A DNA stretch of 64,000 nt from Streptomyces sioyaensis (GTDB lineage: Bacteria; Actinomycetota; Actinomycetes; Streptomycetales; Streptomycetaceae), in the NCBI RefSeq assembly GCF_004122735.1, contig NZ_SDIF01000007.1, forward strand, positions 1 through 64,000, read 5' to 3'. The translations under genes and the position numbers were made by a program. The notes beneath the pieces are model-generated. The model had not been told where the DNA came from. It saw nothing but the letters and a program-made list of their open reading frames with translations, and did not search any database. Shown here piece after piece: positions 26,452 to 35,091 of this stretch. Positions within the stretch are counted from its first letter, which is position 1. Every line of letters begins with the position of its first letter.

Positions 26452-26924
26452 GGACGATCAGGGGGCGGCGCGACACCGACCTCGATGCCCTTGCGGCCGT
26501 CCTGGCCGAAGTGCACACCCACAGCGGGTATCCGCACCACTGGCCCGGCGACCCGGTGCGCTGGCTGACCCCCGACGGGCTGAGTGCCGCCTGGGTCGCC
26601 GAGGCGGACGGCACGATCGCCGGCCACGCCGCGCTGTGCGGGCGCGAGATCAGCCGGCTCTTCGTCGCGCCCGGCGCCCGCGGCGCGGGCCTCGGCCGGC
26701 GCCTGCTGCACACCGTCGAGGCGGCGGCCACGGCCCGCGGACTGCGCCCCGTACTGGAGGTGAAGACCACCGACACCGCGGCCGTCGCCCTCTACGAGCG
26801 GCTGGGCTGGCTCCGCCGCGGCACCGAGCGGCAGGAATGGGGACCGGGCGAGGTGGTGACGGTGCACCGCTACGAGGCGCCGCCCGCCCGCCCGGCGCAG
26901 GGAGCGCCGGTGCCACCCGCCTGA
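26445..26924 (+). CDS. GNAT acetyltransferase
   Basis: 159 residues. The acetyl-CoA loop reads RLFVAPGARGAGLGRRLLHTVEAAA (R/Q-x-x-G-x-G/A intact) and strand 5-helix is LEVKTTDTAAVALYERLGW. This is a generic N-acetyltransferase; the substrate is unknown. The ATG at 26445 lies at the end of a GGATGA repeat and has no separate ribosome site. The tail after residue 145 is Pro/Ala-rich and not conserved. Confidence 0.82.
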   Translation: MTRTIRGRRDTDLDALAAVLAEVHTHSGYPHHWPGDPVRWLTPDGLSAAWVAEADGTIAGHAALCGREISRLFVAPGARGAGLGRRLLHTVEAAATARGLRPVLEVKTTDTAAVALYERLGWLRRGTERQEWGPGEVVTVHRYEAPPARPAQGAPVPPA

Positions 26925-27066
26925 GCGCCGGTGCCCGCCTGAGCGCCGGTCCCGCCCTCCGCTGACGTGTCGCCCCGTCGCCACCCCCGTGATCTGCCAA
27001 GGTGGACGGGCCGCCCGTCCTGGCACGGGCCCACCATCGACCCGCCGTCGCGGAGTGGAGGTACGG

Positions 27067-28281
27067 ATGCAGCGGACCGCCCCGGACCCGCGGCCGGAAC
27101 CGGACCCGGATCCGCCGGTGGGCCTGCCGGTCCTCCCGGACCTCGTCGCCCATCTCGCCGCGGCCGCCGACCGCACCGAGGCCGACCCCCTGGGCGGCGC
27201 CGCCCCGCTGCGCACCGCCGCCTGCGGCTACTGGAAACGCCGCGGCCTGGTCACCACGCCCGACCGGGTCCTCGCCGCGCCCGGGGCCCCGGCCCTGCTG
27301 CTCGCGCTGTACGCCGCGGCCGACGGGGCGGTGGTGCTGCCGCGGCCCTGCGCCGAGTGGTACGCGCCGCCGGCCCGGCTGCTCGGGCGGCCGGTGCACC
27401 TCGCGCCCGTACCGGCGGAATCGGGCGGCGTGCCGGACCCGTTCGCGCTGCTGGAGACCGTCCGCCGGGCCCGGATGCACGGCGACACCCCGCGCGTGCT
27501 GGTCCTGTCCGTCGCCGACGACCCGACCGGCACCTGCCCCGCCCCCGAACAGCTCCACGAGGTCTGTGAGGCGGCGGCCGAAGAGGGCCTGTGGATCGTC
27601 AGCGACGAGACCCGCCGCGATCTGCTGCACGATCCGCACGACACCGTGCTGCTCAGCCCCGCCGAGATGCTGCCCGACGAGGTCGTGGTCCTCACCGACC
27701 TGCGGGCCACGCTGGTGCCCGCCTCCTGGCCGGCCGCGCTCGCCCGCTTCCCCGACACCGACCGGGGCACCGTCCTGCGGGCCGCCGCGCTGGACGCGCT
27801 CGCCGCGATCGGTACCCCGCTTCCGGGGCCGCTCGGCTGCGCCGTCACCCATGCCCTCGGCGAACCCGACGCGCTGCGCGCCAGGACGGCGACCGTGGCC
27901 CGGGTGTACGGCACCCTCGCCGCGGCGCTCCACCACACCGTCGCCGAGGCCGGTGCGGTCTGCCGTCCGCCGCACTCCGGCAGCCATCTCTACGCCGACT
28001 TCGAACCGCTGCGCCGACCGCTGGCCGCCCGCGGCATCGTGGAATCCCATGCGCTGGAGCGGAAGTTGGCGCCCTGGGGGGCGCGCGGGGGACACCGCTT
28101 CGGCGACGCGCCGGGCGCCCTGCGGGTGCGGCTGGGCGCCGAGGCCCTGCTCGGCGCCGACCGGGAGCTGCGGCAACGCACCCTGGACGCGCCCGATCCG
28201 CTGGAACTCGGGCACCTCACCGAGGCGTTGACCGCACTGTCCCGCGCGCTGGCCGGACTCACCGCCTCCACGGACGGCTGA
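27067..28281 (+). CDS. Aminotransferase I/II-like protein lacking the PLP lysine
   Basis: 404 residues from ATG at 27067 after GGAGGT. The fold type I outline is there: APGAPALLLALYAA, VADDPTG at 149-155, WIVSDE near 176-181 and the C-terminal LRVRLG. But the segment that should carry the Schiff-base lysine (S-x-S-K) reads TDLRATLVPAS at 210-220. The only lysines in the protein are K57 and K333, neither in the right place. It therefore cannot work as a normal aminotransferase. It may be a regulatory or structural relative, or bind PLP without an internal aldimine. The frame is otherwise intact with no sign of decay. Confidence 0.78.
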   Translation: MQRTAPDPRPEPDPDPPVGLPVLPDLVAHLAAAADRTEADPLGGAAPLRTAACGYWKRRGLVTTPDRVLAAPGAPALLLALYAAADGAVVLPRPCAEWYAPPARLLGRPVHLAPVPAESGGVPDPFALLETVRRARMHGDTPRVLVLSVADDPTGTCPAPEQLHEVCEAAAEEGLWIVSDETRRDLLHDPHDTVLLSPAEMLPDEVVVLTDLRATLVPASWPAALARFPDTDRGTVLRAAALDALAAIGTPLPGPLGCAVTHALGEPDALRARTATVARVYGTLAAALHHTVAEAGAVCRPPHSGSHLYADFEPLRRPLAARGIVESHALERKLAPWGARGGHRFGDAPGALRVRLGAEALLGADRELRQRTLDAPDPLELGHLTEALTALSRALAGLTASTDG

Positions 28282-28582
28282 CCCCGCCCGGCGCCACCGG
28301 ACGAGCCCGGCGGACGCGCCCTACGCCCCGCCGCCGGCACCCCGGGCCCGAGCCGGATGCGCTAGGCGGGCACGGTGGCGGAGGCCGACGGCCCGCAGCC
28401 GCCCCTCGGGCCCGCTGTGGACGAACTGCGGCACGACGCGCCCGCGCCCGAAGGTTTTTCACCACCGGGTCGGCCTCCGCAGGACAAAAGCCGCTGATTT
28501 TGGCGGGCGCCGCCGATCGCGGACGATGAGCACCGCTCGGTAACCCCGGGTGCACAGCGCACGACGAGAGGCCCGCCACGAC
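28282..28582. other. Intergenic region before the permease gene
   Basis: 301 nt between two co-oriented genes. I see no gene, repeat or clear terminator. The last 130 nt are less GC-rich and probably hold the permease promoter. Confidence 0.5.
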
Positions 28583-29995
28583 ATGAACGACCGGCACACC
28601 CGCCGCTTCGGTCTGGGAACCGCTACCTGCCTGGTGATGGGCAACATCATCGGCGGTGGCATCTTTCTGCTGCCGGCGTCGGTGGCTCCGTTCGGCACCG
28701 TCAGTCTGGTCGCCTTCGGCGTGCTGACCGTCGGTGCCGTCGCCCTCGCCCTGGTCTTCGGCCGGCTCGCCGAGCGCCACCCGGACACCGGAGGCCCCTA
28801 CGTCTACGCGCGCGAGGCGTTCGGCGACTTCGCCGGCTTCCTCTCCGCCTGGTCGTACTGGACCATGACCTGGGTCAGCAACGCGGCCCTCGCGGTGGCC
28901 GCCGTCGGCTATGTCCACGTCCTGCTGCCCGGCCACCCGTCGAAGGGCACCGACCTCGCGGTCGCGCTGATCGCCCTGTGGCTGCCGGCCCTCGCCAACT
29001 TCGCCGGCACCCGCTACATCGGCCTGGTCCAGACGGTCTCCACGGTCCTCAAGTTCATCCCGCTGCTCTTCATCGCCGTCGTCGGCCTGTTCTTCTTCGA
29101 CCCGCACAACCTCGGTGCGTTCCACGAGGGCAGCGGCAGCGCGTTCGGCGGGATGTCCGCGGCCGCCGCGATCCTCCTCTACTCCTACGTGGGCGTGGAG
29201 TCCGCCGCGATGAGCGCGGGCGAGGTCCGCGACCCGGAGCGGAACGTCGGCCGGGCCACCGTCTTCGGCACCATCGGCTCCGCCGTGGTCTACCTCCTGG
29301 GCACCGTCGCCGTCTTCGGCACCGTCGCCCACGACAAGCTGGTGAAGTCCCAGGCGCCGTTCTCCGACGCGGTGAACGCGATGTTCGGCGGCCACTGGGG
29401 CGGCACCGTCGTCGCCCTCGCCGCCGTCGTCTCGATCGTCGGCGCCCTCAACGGCTGGACCCTGATGAGCGCCCAGTCGCCGTACGCCGCCGCCAAGGAC
29501 GGGCTCTTCCCCGCCGCGTTCCTGACCAAGCGGCGCGGTGTGCCCACCTTCGGCGTGCTGGCCGCCGGGGTGCTCGCCAGCGCCCTGACGGTGCTCAACT
29601 ACCTGACCGGCTCCGGTGGCGTCTTCGAGATCCTCGTACTGATCACCACCTTCTCGGCGACCGTGCCCTACCTCCTCGCCGCCGGCGCCCAGGTCTACTT
29701 CCTGCTCACCGGCCGCCGCGACAAGGTCCGCCCGGCCCGCTTCGCCCGCGACCTCACCCTCGCCCTGACCGCCTTCGGCTTCACCTTCTGGCTCGTCGCC
29801 GGCGCCGGCTACGCCGCGATCTACCAGGGCGTGCTCTTCCTCTTCGCCGGCATCCTCGTCTACGCCGTCATGGCGGCCCGGCGCACGGCCCGGCAGGAGG
29901 ACGACCGGGCCGCGGCACAACTCCCTACTCCCCGGCAGCCCGAAGCGGTTCCCCCACCCGCCGCAGATGACGCAGCGCTTCCGCGTACGACCTGA
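28583..29995 (+). CDS. APC family amino-acid permease
   Basis: 470 residues with about 12 membrane segments. The substrate-site loop MGNIIGGGIFLLPASVAPFG is typical of the basic amino acid/polyamine antiporter group (AdiC, PotE, YjeM), and YSYVGVESAAMSAGEVRDPERN is the conserved APC helix 6 region. The cytoplasmic tail (about 440-470) is charged and Pro-rich. Likely exchanges or imports amino acids; the substrate is not predictable. Its last 71 nt overlap the convergent desaturase gene. Confidence 0.88.
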   Translation: MNDRHTRRFGLGTATCLVMGNIIGGGIFLLPASVAPFGTVSLVAFGVLTVGAVALALVFGRLAERHPDTGGPYVYAREAFGDFAGFLSAWSYWTMTWVSNAALAVAAVGYVHVLLPGHPSKGTDLAVALIALWLPALANFAGTRYIGLVQTVSTVLKFIPLLFIAVVGLFFFDPHNLGAFHEGSGSAFGGMSAAAAILLYSYVGVESAAMSAGEVRDPERNVGRATVFGTIGSAVVYLLGTVAVFGTVAHDKLVKSQAPFSDAVNAMFGGHWGGTVVALAAVVSIVGALNGWTLMSAQSPYAAAKDGLFPAAFLTKRRGVPTFGVLAAGVLASALTVLNYLTGSGGVFEILVLITTFSATVPYLLAAGAQVYFLLTGRRDKVRPARFARDLTLALTAFGFTFWLVAGAGYAAIYQGVLFLFAGILVYAVMAARRTARQEDDRAAAQLPTPRQPEAVPPPAADDAALPRTT

Positions 29996-30986
29996 GCAGC
30001 CCCGTCTCGTGATAGGGGACACCGATCTCGGCGCAGTATGCCCGCACGATCACCTGCGCCCGGCGCAGCTGCGGTGTCGGCATGCTCGGGAAAAGATGGT
30101 GCTCTATTTGGTAGTTGAGCCCGCCGAGCAGCACATCGGTCAGCCGCCCGCCCCGGACGTTGCGTGAGGTCAGCACCTGCCGCCGCAGGAAGTCCGGGCG
30201 GGCGTCCCCCTTCAGCGTCGGCATCCCCTTGTGGTTGGGCGCGAACGTAGCGCCCAAATACACGCCGAAGGCGGCCTGGTGGACGAGGAGGAAGACCAGC
30301 GCCTTACCGGGGGACAGCACCAGGAACAGCGCGCTGAGATTGAGCACGATGTGCGCCAGCAACAGCGCCGCCTCGGTTCCCCAGTGCTTCATGGTGGGGG
30401 ACCGCAGCGCCCGGATGCTCGACACCCGCAGATTGAACGCCTCCAGGGTGAGCAGGGGAAAGAACAGCCGCGCCTGATGGCGGCCGAGGAAGCGGGGCAG
30501 CCCCGTGGCGGCCCGCGCCTGGTCCTGCGACCACACCAGGACGTCCGGCGCCACGTCCGGATCCAGCTCCTCATGATTGGGGTTGGCGTGATGGCGGGTG
30601 TGCTTGGCCATCCACCAGCCGTACGACATCCCCACCCCGAGGTTGCCGAACAGCCGCCCCCCGAGCGCGCTCGGCCGGCGCCCGCGGAACACCTGCATAT
30701 GCGCCACGTCATGGGTGACCAGCGCCACCTGCCCGAACACGAAGGCCAGGAACAGCGCCACGGCCGGCTGCCACCAGCTGTCCCCGACCAGGAAGAACGC
30801 CACCCAGCCGGCCACGAACGCCGCACTCACCAACGAGAGCCGCACGACGTAATGGCCCGGCCGCCGCTTCAGCAGCCCCGCCGCCACGATGCGCCGCGAC
30901 AGCCGCGCGAAGTCGCTGCCGGCGCCTTCCGCCGCCGGCCCGCCGGACGGAGGAACACTCTCAAGACTCTCAAGGCTCGTCGTCAT
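29925..30986 (-). CDS. Membrane fatty-acid desaturase
   Basis: 353 residues. The three di-iron histidine boxes are HDVAH (92-96), HTRHH (129-133) and QIEHH (C-terminal third). The Q-x-x-H-H last box, instead of H-x-x-H-H, marks front-end-type (cyt b5 desaturase-like) or actinobacterial acyl-lipid desaturases. Four membrane segments are visible. It likely introduces double bonds to tune membrane fluidity. The start at 30986 gives MTTSLESLES, encoded by a small ACTCTCAAG tandem repeat; the longer frame to 31082 is not used. The stop lies inside the permease gene end. Confidence 0.88.
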   Translation of the reverse strand: MTTSLESLESVPPSGGPAAEGAGSDFARLSRRIVAAGLLKRRPGHYVVRLSLVSAAFVAGWVAFFLVGDSWWQPAVALFLAFVFGQVALVTHDVAHMQVFRGRRPSALGGRLFGNLGVGMSYGWWMAKHTRHHANPNHEELDPDVAPDVLVWSQDQARAATGLPRFLGRHQARLFFPLLTLEAFNLRVSSIRALRSPTMKHWGTEAALLLAHIVLNLSALFLVLSPGKALVFLLVHQAAFGVYLGATFAPNHKGMPTLKGDARPDFLRRQVLTSRNVRGGRLTDVLLGGLNYQIEHHLFPSMPTPQLRRAQVIVRAYCAEIGVPYHETGLLRSYAEALRHLRRVGEPLRAAGE

Positions 30987-31178
30987 ACAGCCGAGTCTTG
31001 TGACCCGTCCCGCCCCACGACAGCCGGTCCGCCCCCGGGCAGGCGGGGGGGCAGCGCGAGGGGAGGGGGGTGGTAGCTCCACCCCCGCGCCGCGGTCGGT
31101 CCGGGGAGTCCGGGTCCGCGCCGGTGCTCTCCGGCGCCACCTGGGGCACCCCCGGCCCGGCCCGGCTGGCTCTTCGGT

Positions 31179-31210
31179 CTAGTCGTTGCGTCGGCTAGTC
31201 GTTGCGCCGG
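31179..31210. repeat. 16-bp tandem duplication across the SseB stop codon
   Basis: CTAGTCGTTGCGTCGG (31179-31194) and CTAGTCGTTGCGCCGG (31195-31210). The second copy encodes the final codons and stop of the SseB-family gene; the first lies just past it. Confidence 0.9.
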
Positions 31211-31617
31211 CTGAAGGCGGGCAAGGCCCGTACCAGGTCCGGGGGAAGGACCAGACCCTCCTCGGTGGACGGGTTGACCGCCAGCCACAGGTCGTCCGCC
31301 GGCCAGTTCGCGGCCAGCTCCACGACGGGGAGACGGAGCGCGGTGCCGGGCTCTCCTCCGGCTGCCACCAGCGCGTCCTCGGTGGTGAAGACGGGGACAT
31401 AGCGATTCCCGTCCTGTTCGACCACCGGCAGGGCGATGGTCCCCTCGGGGCGCTCCTCCTCACCCTCGGCCGGTGGTGCCTGCGGCAGCAGGGCCACGCT
31501 GGTCGCGATGTCGATCAGGGCGGCCTGGGTTTCCGCCGCCTCTTCCGCGGACGGGGCTCCCTCGGCGGCCGCCCCCTCTGTCGGAGGCGCGTGTTCGTCG
31601 GGGCTGGAGTTGCTCAT
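31195..31617 (-). CDS. SseB family protein
   Basis: 140 residues. The N-terminal 60 are acidic and Pro/Ala/Glu-rich. The SseB-type domain follows (GTIALPVVEQDGNRYVPVFTTEDAL, then WLAVNPSTEEGLVLPPDLV). Actinobacterial SseB-like proteins are of unknown function despite the type III secretion name. The C-terminal codons and stop are tandemly duplicated (31179-31210). Divergent from the phosphatase gene at 32082. Confidence 0.8.
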   Translation of the reverse strand: MSNSSPDEHAPPTEGAAAEGAPSAEEAAETQAALIDIATSVALLPQAPPAEGEEERPEGTIALPVVEQDGNRYVPVFTTEDALVAAGGEPGTALRLPVVELAANWPADDLWLAVNPSTEEGLVLPPDLVRALPAFSRRND

Positions 31618-32081
31618 GGAGTGTCCTCTCGTCGGCGTGGCTCACCGGCACCCGCTCGACACGGGTGGGACGGGCTGCCGCGGTCGCCGCCGGATGTCGC
31701 CCGGCGGCACAGGAGCCGGGGGCGGCCCAGCGACCCGGAGCCGGGGCAAGCGGGCCATTACCACCAAGGTAGGCCGCCCCACGATCTCTGCAACGCGCTC
31801 GGTCCGCGAAGCGGTGAGGACCGCGGCTGAGCCTGCGACCTGGGAAAACGGCGGTAGGACCCCCTTCCGCGCGGCCCTCACCTGCAGCGGAGCCGACGAG
31901 CCCGGCGGCTCCGGTGCGACGTCCCTCCACTGCGTCGCCCGTCGACCTGCGCTTGTGTGTCAGGAGAGATACAAGTGAGGAGAGGGGCCGACGCGACGGA
32001 TCCGACGTTCCGCCGCCCTGCGGCGTCTGCGGTGTCTCTGTGCCTCAGGGCTCCAGAGCCCGGGGGCAGGATGGGCGATGA
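31618..32081. other. Divergent intergenic region, SseB and phosphatase genes
   Basis: 464 nt without a convincing gene. A strong ribosome-like site AGGAGAG with a GTG at 31975 opens a 68-codon frame that only overlaps the start of the phosphatase gene out of frame; I do not count it as a gene. Promoters for both flanking genes must lie here. Confidence 0.5.
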
Positions 32082-34535
32082 ATGGCCATGGGAAATGCCA
32101 CCCCTCTCGGAGACGGCTCCGGTCTACTTCCGGATCCGGCCACCTCGGCCACGGCAGTCGTCGACGCGCGGGGGGCCGTGACGGGGTGGAGCGCCGGCGC
32201 CCAGCGGCTGCTCGGCTATCCGTACGAGGACGCGGTAGGGCGGCCCGCGGCGCGTCTGCTCGGCTGGGACGCCGACGCCATGGGGGACCCGTCCGCGGCC
32301 CTCGACGGGTGGAGCGGCACGACCCTGCTGCGACACCAGGACGGCCGCCACATGGAAGCCGAGCTGCGGGCGTATGCCTCACTCGACCACCAGGGCAACG
32401 CACAGTGGCTCCTCGTGGCCACACCGTCACAGCCACATCTGCATCAGAAGCCACATCCGCATCAGGAGTCACCTCCGTACAACGGTGAGGCGACGACAGA
32501 GGAAGCCTTCACCCAGTGCCACCTGCCCTTGATGATCTACGACGCCGATTTGCGGGCCCTGCGGGCGAGCGACGGCGCGGCCGTCGAACTGGGCCTCACG
32601 GAGGAGCAGTTGCGCGGCCGGCGGGTCACCGAGGTCCTGCCGCCCCACGTCTGCAACACGGTGGAAGAGGGCATGCGCCGGGTGTTCGAGACGGGGGAAC
32701 CGGAGCGGTTCCACGTGCATGGCCGGCCGCGGCACGGCACGCACGAAAGGTACTGGACCGTCACCGCGTCACCCCTCAGGAACCCGGCAGGACAGGTGCG
32801 ACACGTGCAGCTCATCGCGCTCGACGTCACCGACCAGCAGCGGGCCCGAGAGCGGCTGCTCCTGCTGAACGACGTCAGCACACAGGTCGGCAGCACCCTC
32901 GACGTGGCGCGCACGGCCCAGGAGATGGCGGACGTGGCGGTGGGCCGGCTCGCCGACTTCATCAGCGTCGACCTGCTGGATTCGCTGGTCCGGGGCGTCG
33001 AACCCAGGCCGTCCGCCGGGGGCTCCGTCGCCCTGCGCCGCGCCGCCCAGCAGTCCGTCCTCCCCGGCGTCCCCGAGTCGGTGAGCCGGCCGGGAAAGGT
33101 GGACCACTACCCGGAATCCTCGCCCCCCGCGCGCTGCCTGGTCACCGGGCGGTCCTCGCTGCACCGCACCTTGGACGAGGCCATCGCGAGCTGGCAGGTG
33201 GCCGACCCTGAGCGCGCGGCGAAGGTGCGCGCCTGGGGGATGCATTCGATCATGGTTATCCCGCTGTGCGCCCGCGGCATCACGCTCGGGGTGGCCGTGC
33301 TCGTCCGCCATCAGCGCGAGGAGCCCTTCGACGAGGACGATCTGCTCCTCGCCGAGGATATCGCCGCACGCGCTGCCGTCGCCGTGGACAACGCCCGCCG
33401 CTTCACCCGCGAGCGGACCACCGCCCTCGCCCTGCAGCAGAGTCTGCTGCCGCAGCGGCTCGGCGCTCAGGCGGCGGTGGAGGCGGCCTACCGCTACCTC
33501 CCGGCCCGTTCCCGGGCCGGGCTGGGCGGCGACTGGTTCGATGTGATCCCGCTGTCGGGCGCCCGGGTCGCCCTGGTCGTCGGAGACGTGGTGGGCCACG
33601 GCCTGCACGCCTCCGCCACCATGGGGCGGCTGCGCACCGCGGTACGCACGCTGGCGGACGTCGACCTGCCTCCGGAGGAACTCCTCGTCCACCTCGACGA
33701 CTTGGTCACCCACCTCAGGGAGGAGGAGCGCGCCGCCACCGATCCGGAGCTCGATCTCGTCACCGACCTCATCGCCACCTGTCTGTATCTCGTCTACGAC
33801 CCGGTCTCGCGCCGCTGCACCGCCGCCGGTGCGGGCCACCCCCCGCCCGCCGTGGTCATGCCCGACCGCACCGCGGAGTTCATCGATCTCCCGGTGGGCC
33901 CTCCGCTGGGAGTGGGCGGGCTGCCCTTTGAAGCGGTCGAATGGGAAGTGCTCCCGGGCAGCCTCCTCGTGCTGTACACGGACGGCCTCGTCGAGGGCCC
34001 CGAACACGACCTCGGCAGGGGCATGGCGCTGCTGCGCGAGAGCCTGGAGCGGCCTGCCGGCTCACTGGAGGCCACCTGCGACGACCTGCTCCATACCCTG
34101 CTCCCGGCCCGGTCGTCGGACGACGTCGCCCTGCTCGTCGCGCGCACCCGAGCCCTCGACGCCGGTCAGGTCGCCACCTGGGACCTGGCGCCGGACCCGT
34201 CCGCCGTGGCCGGCGCCCGGGACGAGGTCTCCCGCCGCCTGGCGGGCTGGGGACTGCACGACGTCGCCTTCACCGCCGAACTGGTGGTGAGCGAGCTGGT
34301 CACCAACGCGATCCGCTACGGCGGCCCGCCCGTTCAGCTGCGCCTGATCCGCGACACCGTGCTCATCTGCGAAGTGTCCGACGGCAGCAGCACCGCCCCG
34401 CACATGCGGCGAGCCCGCATCTTCGACGAAGGCGGGCGCGGCCTGCTGCTCGTCGCCCAGTTCGCGGAGCGCTGGGGCACGCGCCACCGGGCCGGCGGGA
34501 AGTCGATCTGGGCGGAGATCGGTATTCGGAACTGA
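32082..34535 (+). CDS. PAS-PAS-GAF-PP2C (SpoIIE)-HATPase signalling protein
   Basis: 817 residues. Domain order: PAS about 15-110, His/Pro-rich linker (QPHLHQKPHPHQ), PAS about 145-255, GAF about 265-440, PP2C-SIG/SpoIIE phosphatase about 460-685 (GGDWFDVIPL, VVGDVVGHGL, YTDGLVEGPE, SDDVALL), and an RsbW-type histidine-kinase-like ATPase about 690-815 (SELVTNAIRYGG, DEGGRGLLLV). One polypeptide thus has an anti-sigma kinase and the phosphatase that would reverse its action, gated by sensor domains. This is the partner-switching control of SigB-like factors seen in many Streptomyces proteins. No STAS antagonist or sigma gene is adjacent. The start could also be the ATG at 32088. Confidence 0.9.
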   Translation: MAMGNATPLGDGSGLLPDPATSATAVVDARGAVTGWSAGAQRLLGYPYEDAVGRPAARLLGWDADAMGDPSAALDGWSGTTLLRHQDGRHMEAELRAYASLDHQGNAQWLLVATPSQPHLHQKPHPHQESPPYNGEATTEEAFTQCHLPLMIYDADLRALRASDGAAVELGLTEEQLRGRRVTEVLPPHVCNTVEEGMRRVFETGEPERFHVHGRPRHGTHERYWTVTASPLRNPAGQVRHVQLIALDVTDQQRARERLLLLNDVSTQVGSTLDVARTAQEMADVAVGRLADFISVDLLDSLVRGVEPRPSAGGSVALRRAAQQSVLPGVPESVSRPGKVDHYPESSPPARCLVTGRSSLHRTLDEAIASWQVADPERAAKVRAWGMHSIMVIPLCARGITLGVAVLVRHQREEPFDEDDLLLAEDIAARAAVAVDNARRFTRERTTALALQQSLLPQRLGAQAAVEAAYRYLPARSRAGLGGDWFDVIPLSGARVALVVGDVVGHGLHASATMGRLRTAVRTLADVDLPPEELLVHLDDLVTHLREEERAATDPELDLVTDLIATCLYLVYDPVSRRCTAAGAGHPPPAVVMPDRTAEFIDLPVGPPLGVGGLPFEAVEWEVLPGSLLVLYTDGLVEGPEHDLGRGMALLRESLERPAGSLEATCDDLLHTLLPARSSDDVALLVARTRALDAGQVATWDLAPDPSAVAGARDEVSRRLAGWGLHDVAFTAELVVSELVTNAIRYGGPPVQLRLIRDTVLICEVSDGSSTAPHMRRARIFDEGGRGLLLVAQFAERWGTRHRAGGKSIWAEIGIRN

Positions 34536-34544
34536 GCGTGGCGG

Positions 34545-35075
34545 CTACCGCGTTCTGATGCGGCCGGACATGCCGGTCCGCGGCCCTGCCCAGGCGCCGC
34601 GTTGGGCTCCGCCCGGCCAGACAACATCGACGGGCAGACCTGCAGCGCGCGCCTGCTCGACGGTGTCGGCAGTGCCGCCCCCCATGCCAGAGGGTGGGGC
34701 GCCGTCCCACACCGCTACGAGTCGGTCGGCCCGCTTCAGCAACTCGCCATTGGCAGCCTCATACGCCTGCCGATCGGCTGCGTCGTACGGCATGGTCACC
34801 ACGTCCGCAGTCGCCGCAAGGCGATCGAATACGGGTGCGTGATCGGCCTTGACCTTCGCCTGCCGATAGTCGCGCGAAGGAAGGATGACGACCAAACGCC
34901 CGCCTGCCTCAATGACCGCCTCGGCGAACAGGGTGTCGGCGCCACGTGCGAGACAGGAGACGCCGACCAGGTCCCCTTGGGCGTGTTCCCGCAGGAGGTT
35001 CCGCATGGCCTCCTTCACCCGTGGCACGGTGTCCTCGGTCAGGTCCATATGCCCGGTCACGGCGATGGCTGTCAT
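34545..35075 (-). CDS. SLOG-like nucleotide-binding Rossmann protein
   Basis: 176 residues from ATG at 35075, preceded by GAGAGGGAG and 16 nt after the XRE gene stop. The pattern is that of the SLOG/TRPM-like superfamily that senses or processes nucleotide derivatives: IAVTGHMDLTEDTVPRV (usual VTGHRDL), GVSCLARGADTLFAEAV, LVVILPSRDY, and GGTADTVEQARAAGLPVDVV with WPGGAQR. The normal Arg of GHRD is Met here. It forms a two-gene operon with the XRE-TPR regulator, so it probably supplies or senses the signal for it (inference). The enzyme activity, if any, is unknown. Confidence 0.72.
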   Translation of the reverse strand: MTAIAVTGHMDLTEDTVPRVKEAMRNLLREHAQGDLVGVSCLARGADTLFAEAVIEAGGRLVVILPSRDYRQAKVKADHAPVFDRLAATADVVTMPYDAADRQAYEAANGELLKRADRLVAVWDGAPPSGMGGGTADTVEQARAAGLPVDVVWPGGAQRGAWAGPRTGMSGRIRTR

Positions 35076-35091
35076 ACGGCCTGTCTCCCTC

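Noticed and set aside
31975..32181. Short frame with a good ribosome site before the phosphatase gene
   Set aside because: It runs out of frame into the phosphatase start and reads only as a frame shadow; could be a leader peptide but nothing supports that.
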